Part shown: positions 7,241 through 7,729 of the stretch, piece by piece
Numbering within the stretch: the first letter of the stretch is position 1
Layout of the letters: each line of letters starts with the position of its first letter
Assembly (NCBI GenBank): GCA_029005335.1
Contig: JAQXFT010000215.1
Location: 1 to 7,729 of the forward strand
DNA length: 7,729 nt
DNA from: Oscillospiraceae bacterium
GTDB lineage: Bacteria > Bacillota > Clostridia > Oscillospirales > Ruminococcaceae
Direction: 5' to 3'
Made by a program: the position numbers and the translations under genes
The notes under the pieces: model-generated
What the model was told of the DNA's origin: nothing
What the model saw: the letters and a program-made list of their open reading frames with translations, nothing else
Databases searched by the model: none

Positions 7241-7276
7241 AAAATGCCCGTGAACTTAATCACGGGCAATTTTTTT
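7241..7276 (+). terminator. Intrinsic terminator after glgA, likely bidirectional
   Basis: A perfect 9-base stem, TGCCCGTGA (7245-7253) with TCACGGGCA (7260-7268), encloses the loop ACTTAA and is followed by A and seven Ts (7270-7276). An A-run (7238-7244, interrupted only by the start of the stem) lies on the other side, so the same hairpin has a T-rich tail on the minus strand. It can therefore end both the glg operon and the convergent gene at 7318-7729. Confidence 0.93.
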
Positions 7277-7317
7277 ATAAATCAGAATTTACAATATAAT
7301 GTGAATTGAAATATCTT

Positions 7318-7729
7318 TCAGAACCACCTGAAAATATGCAGTATTGCAAGAATCAGGAAGAATACGCTCAGAGCCGAGCCTATAAGAAACAATACATCAT
7401 TGGCTTTTCCGTCAGCAGGACAGAGCTTAAAGCAAAAACCCTTTTTAAGAGGATAAATCAGCTTTACTTTTTTCTTGTTGAAAAGGTCAATGAATATATG
7501 CGAGAACATTGCTATAAAGAAATACGGAGCAAGTGCAGGATACATAAAGTATACTATTCCCGTCAGTATCGCAAGAGCCGGTATTGAGTGCATAAATGAA
7601 CGGTGAGGCTGATATTTTCCGAAAGTGCATACAGCTATAAACGAAATGAATCCCAGTACAAGCCGGAACATATCGCTTTCACGGCTGAAATTTTTTGTTA
7701 TTCCCAAATCGAACTTGTATTCCGCAAAT
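7318..7729 (-). CDS. YdjM-like (LexA-binding, 'metal-dependent hydrolase') membrane protein, 3' part
   Basis: On the minus strand the frame is open to the window edge, so the N terminus is missing; 136 codons plus a TGA stop are visible. A TTG at 7707 could be read as a start, but open, family-like sequence continues upstream (AEYKFDLG), so it is more likely internal. In-window residues 42-48 are HRSFMHS, and residues 76-83 are SHIFIDLF followed by a basic stretch and LIYPL. This HR-x3-HS / SH-x3-D-...-YP pattern is that of the YdjM family (PF04307, formerly DUF457), whose conserved His and Asp suggest metal binding. At least three hydrophobic segments (about 22-36, 50-75, and the C-terminal 25 residues) indicate an integral membrane protein. 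The biochemical role of the family is not established. It converges on glgA and shares its terminator, so no functional link to glycogen is implied. Confidence 0.75.
   Translation of the reverse strand, partial: FAEYKFDLGITKNFSRESDMFRLVLGFISFIAVCTFGKYQPHRSFMHSIPALAILTGIVYFMYPALAPYFFIAMFSHIFIDLFNKKKVKLIYPLKKGFCFKLCPADGKANDVLFLIGSALSVFFLILAILHIFRWF

Noticed and set aside
7306..7587. Plus-strand open frame of 93 codons after the terminator
   Set aside because: It lies antisense to the YdjM-like gene, whose HRSFMHS and SHIFIDLF motifs clearly identify the coding strand; no ribosome binding site or family resemblance was seen.
1..7729. CRISPR arrays, insertion sequences, tRNA/rRNA genes, toxin-antitoxin or defence modules
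   Set aside because: No spaced direct repeats, transposase motifs, cloverleaf-like segments or small paired genes were found; nearly all the window is accounted for by six conventional genes.

Overview
The window carries a bacterial glycogen-synthesis operon, glgB-glgC-glgD-glgA, on the plus strand. It is flanked by the 3' end of a SpoIIE-type sporulation phosphatase gene (plus strand, cut by the left edge) and by the 3' end of a YdjM-like membrane protein gene (minus strand, cut by the right edge). Three things point to a low-to-moderate-GC, endospore-lineage Firmicute of class Clostridia: the SpoIIE homologue, the paired glgC/glgD genes typical of Firmicutes, and strong AGGAGG-type ribosome binding sites. 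A Ruminococcus/Oscillospiraceae-like gut or rumen bacterium is my best guess, but that is impression rather than proof.

Layout: 1-1221 is the C-terminal half of SpoIIE (cysteine-rich central segment, then PP2C phosphatase). 1222-1407 is a gene-free spacer with an interrupted inverted repeat and, just downstream, a good sigma-A-type promoter with an extended -10. 1408-3387 is glgB (branching enzyme) with a basic, low-complexity C-terminal tail. 3388-3449 is a short gap with a perfect 7-bp hairpin just upstream of the glgC ribosome binding site. 3450-4676 is glgC (ADP-glucose pyrophosphorylase, catalytic subunit). 4692-5810 is glgD (diverged, probably non-catalytic paralogue). 5828-7237 is glgA (glycogen synthase). 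7241-7276 is a strong intrinsic terminator that can serve both strands. 7318-7729 is the convergent YdjM-like gene.

How the genes work together: GlgC, probably in a complex with GlgD, makes ADP-glucose from glucose-1-phosphate and ATP. GlgA adds the glucose to growing alpha-1,4 chains, and GlgB introduces alpha-1,6 branches. No phosphorylase (glgP) or debranching enzyme follows; the operon ends at the terminator, so glycogen breakdown must be encoded elsewhere.

I see no CRISPR array, transposon, tRNA/rRNA, toxin-antitoxin, phage or defence module, and no convincing undescribed system. The points most worth a second look are the Ala in place of the usual Lys in the GlgA K-x-G-G-L motif, the active-site losses in GlgD, the basic tail of GlgB, and the two inverted-repeat elements in the spacers.
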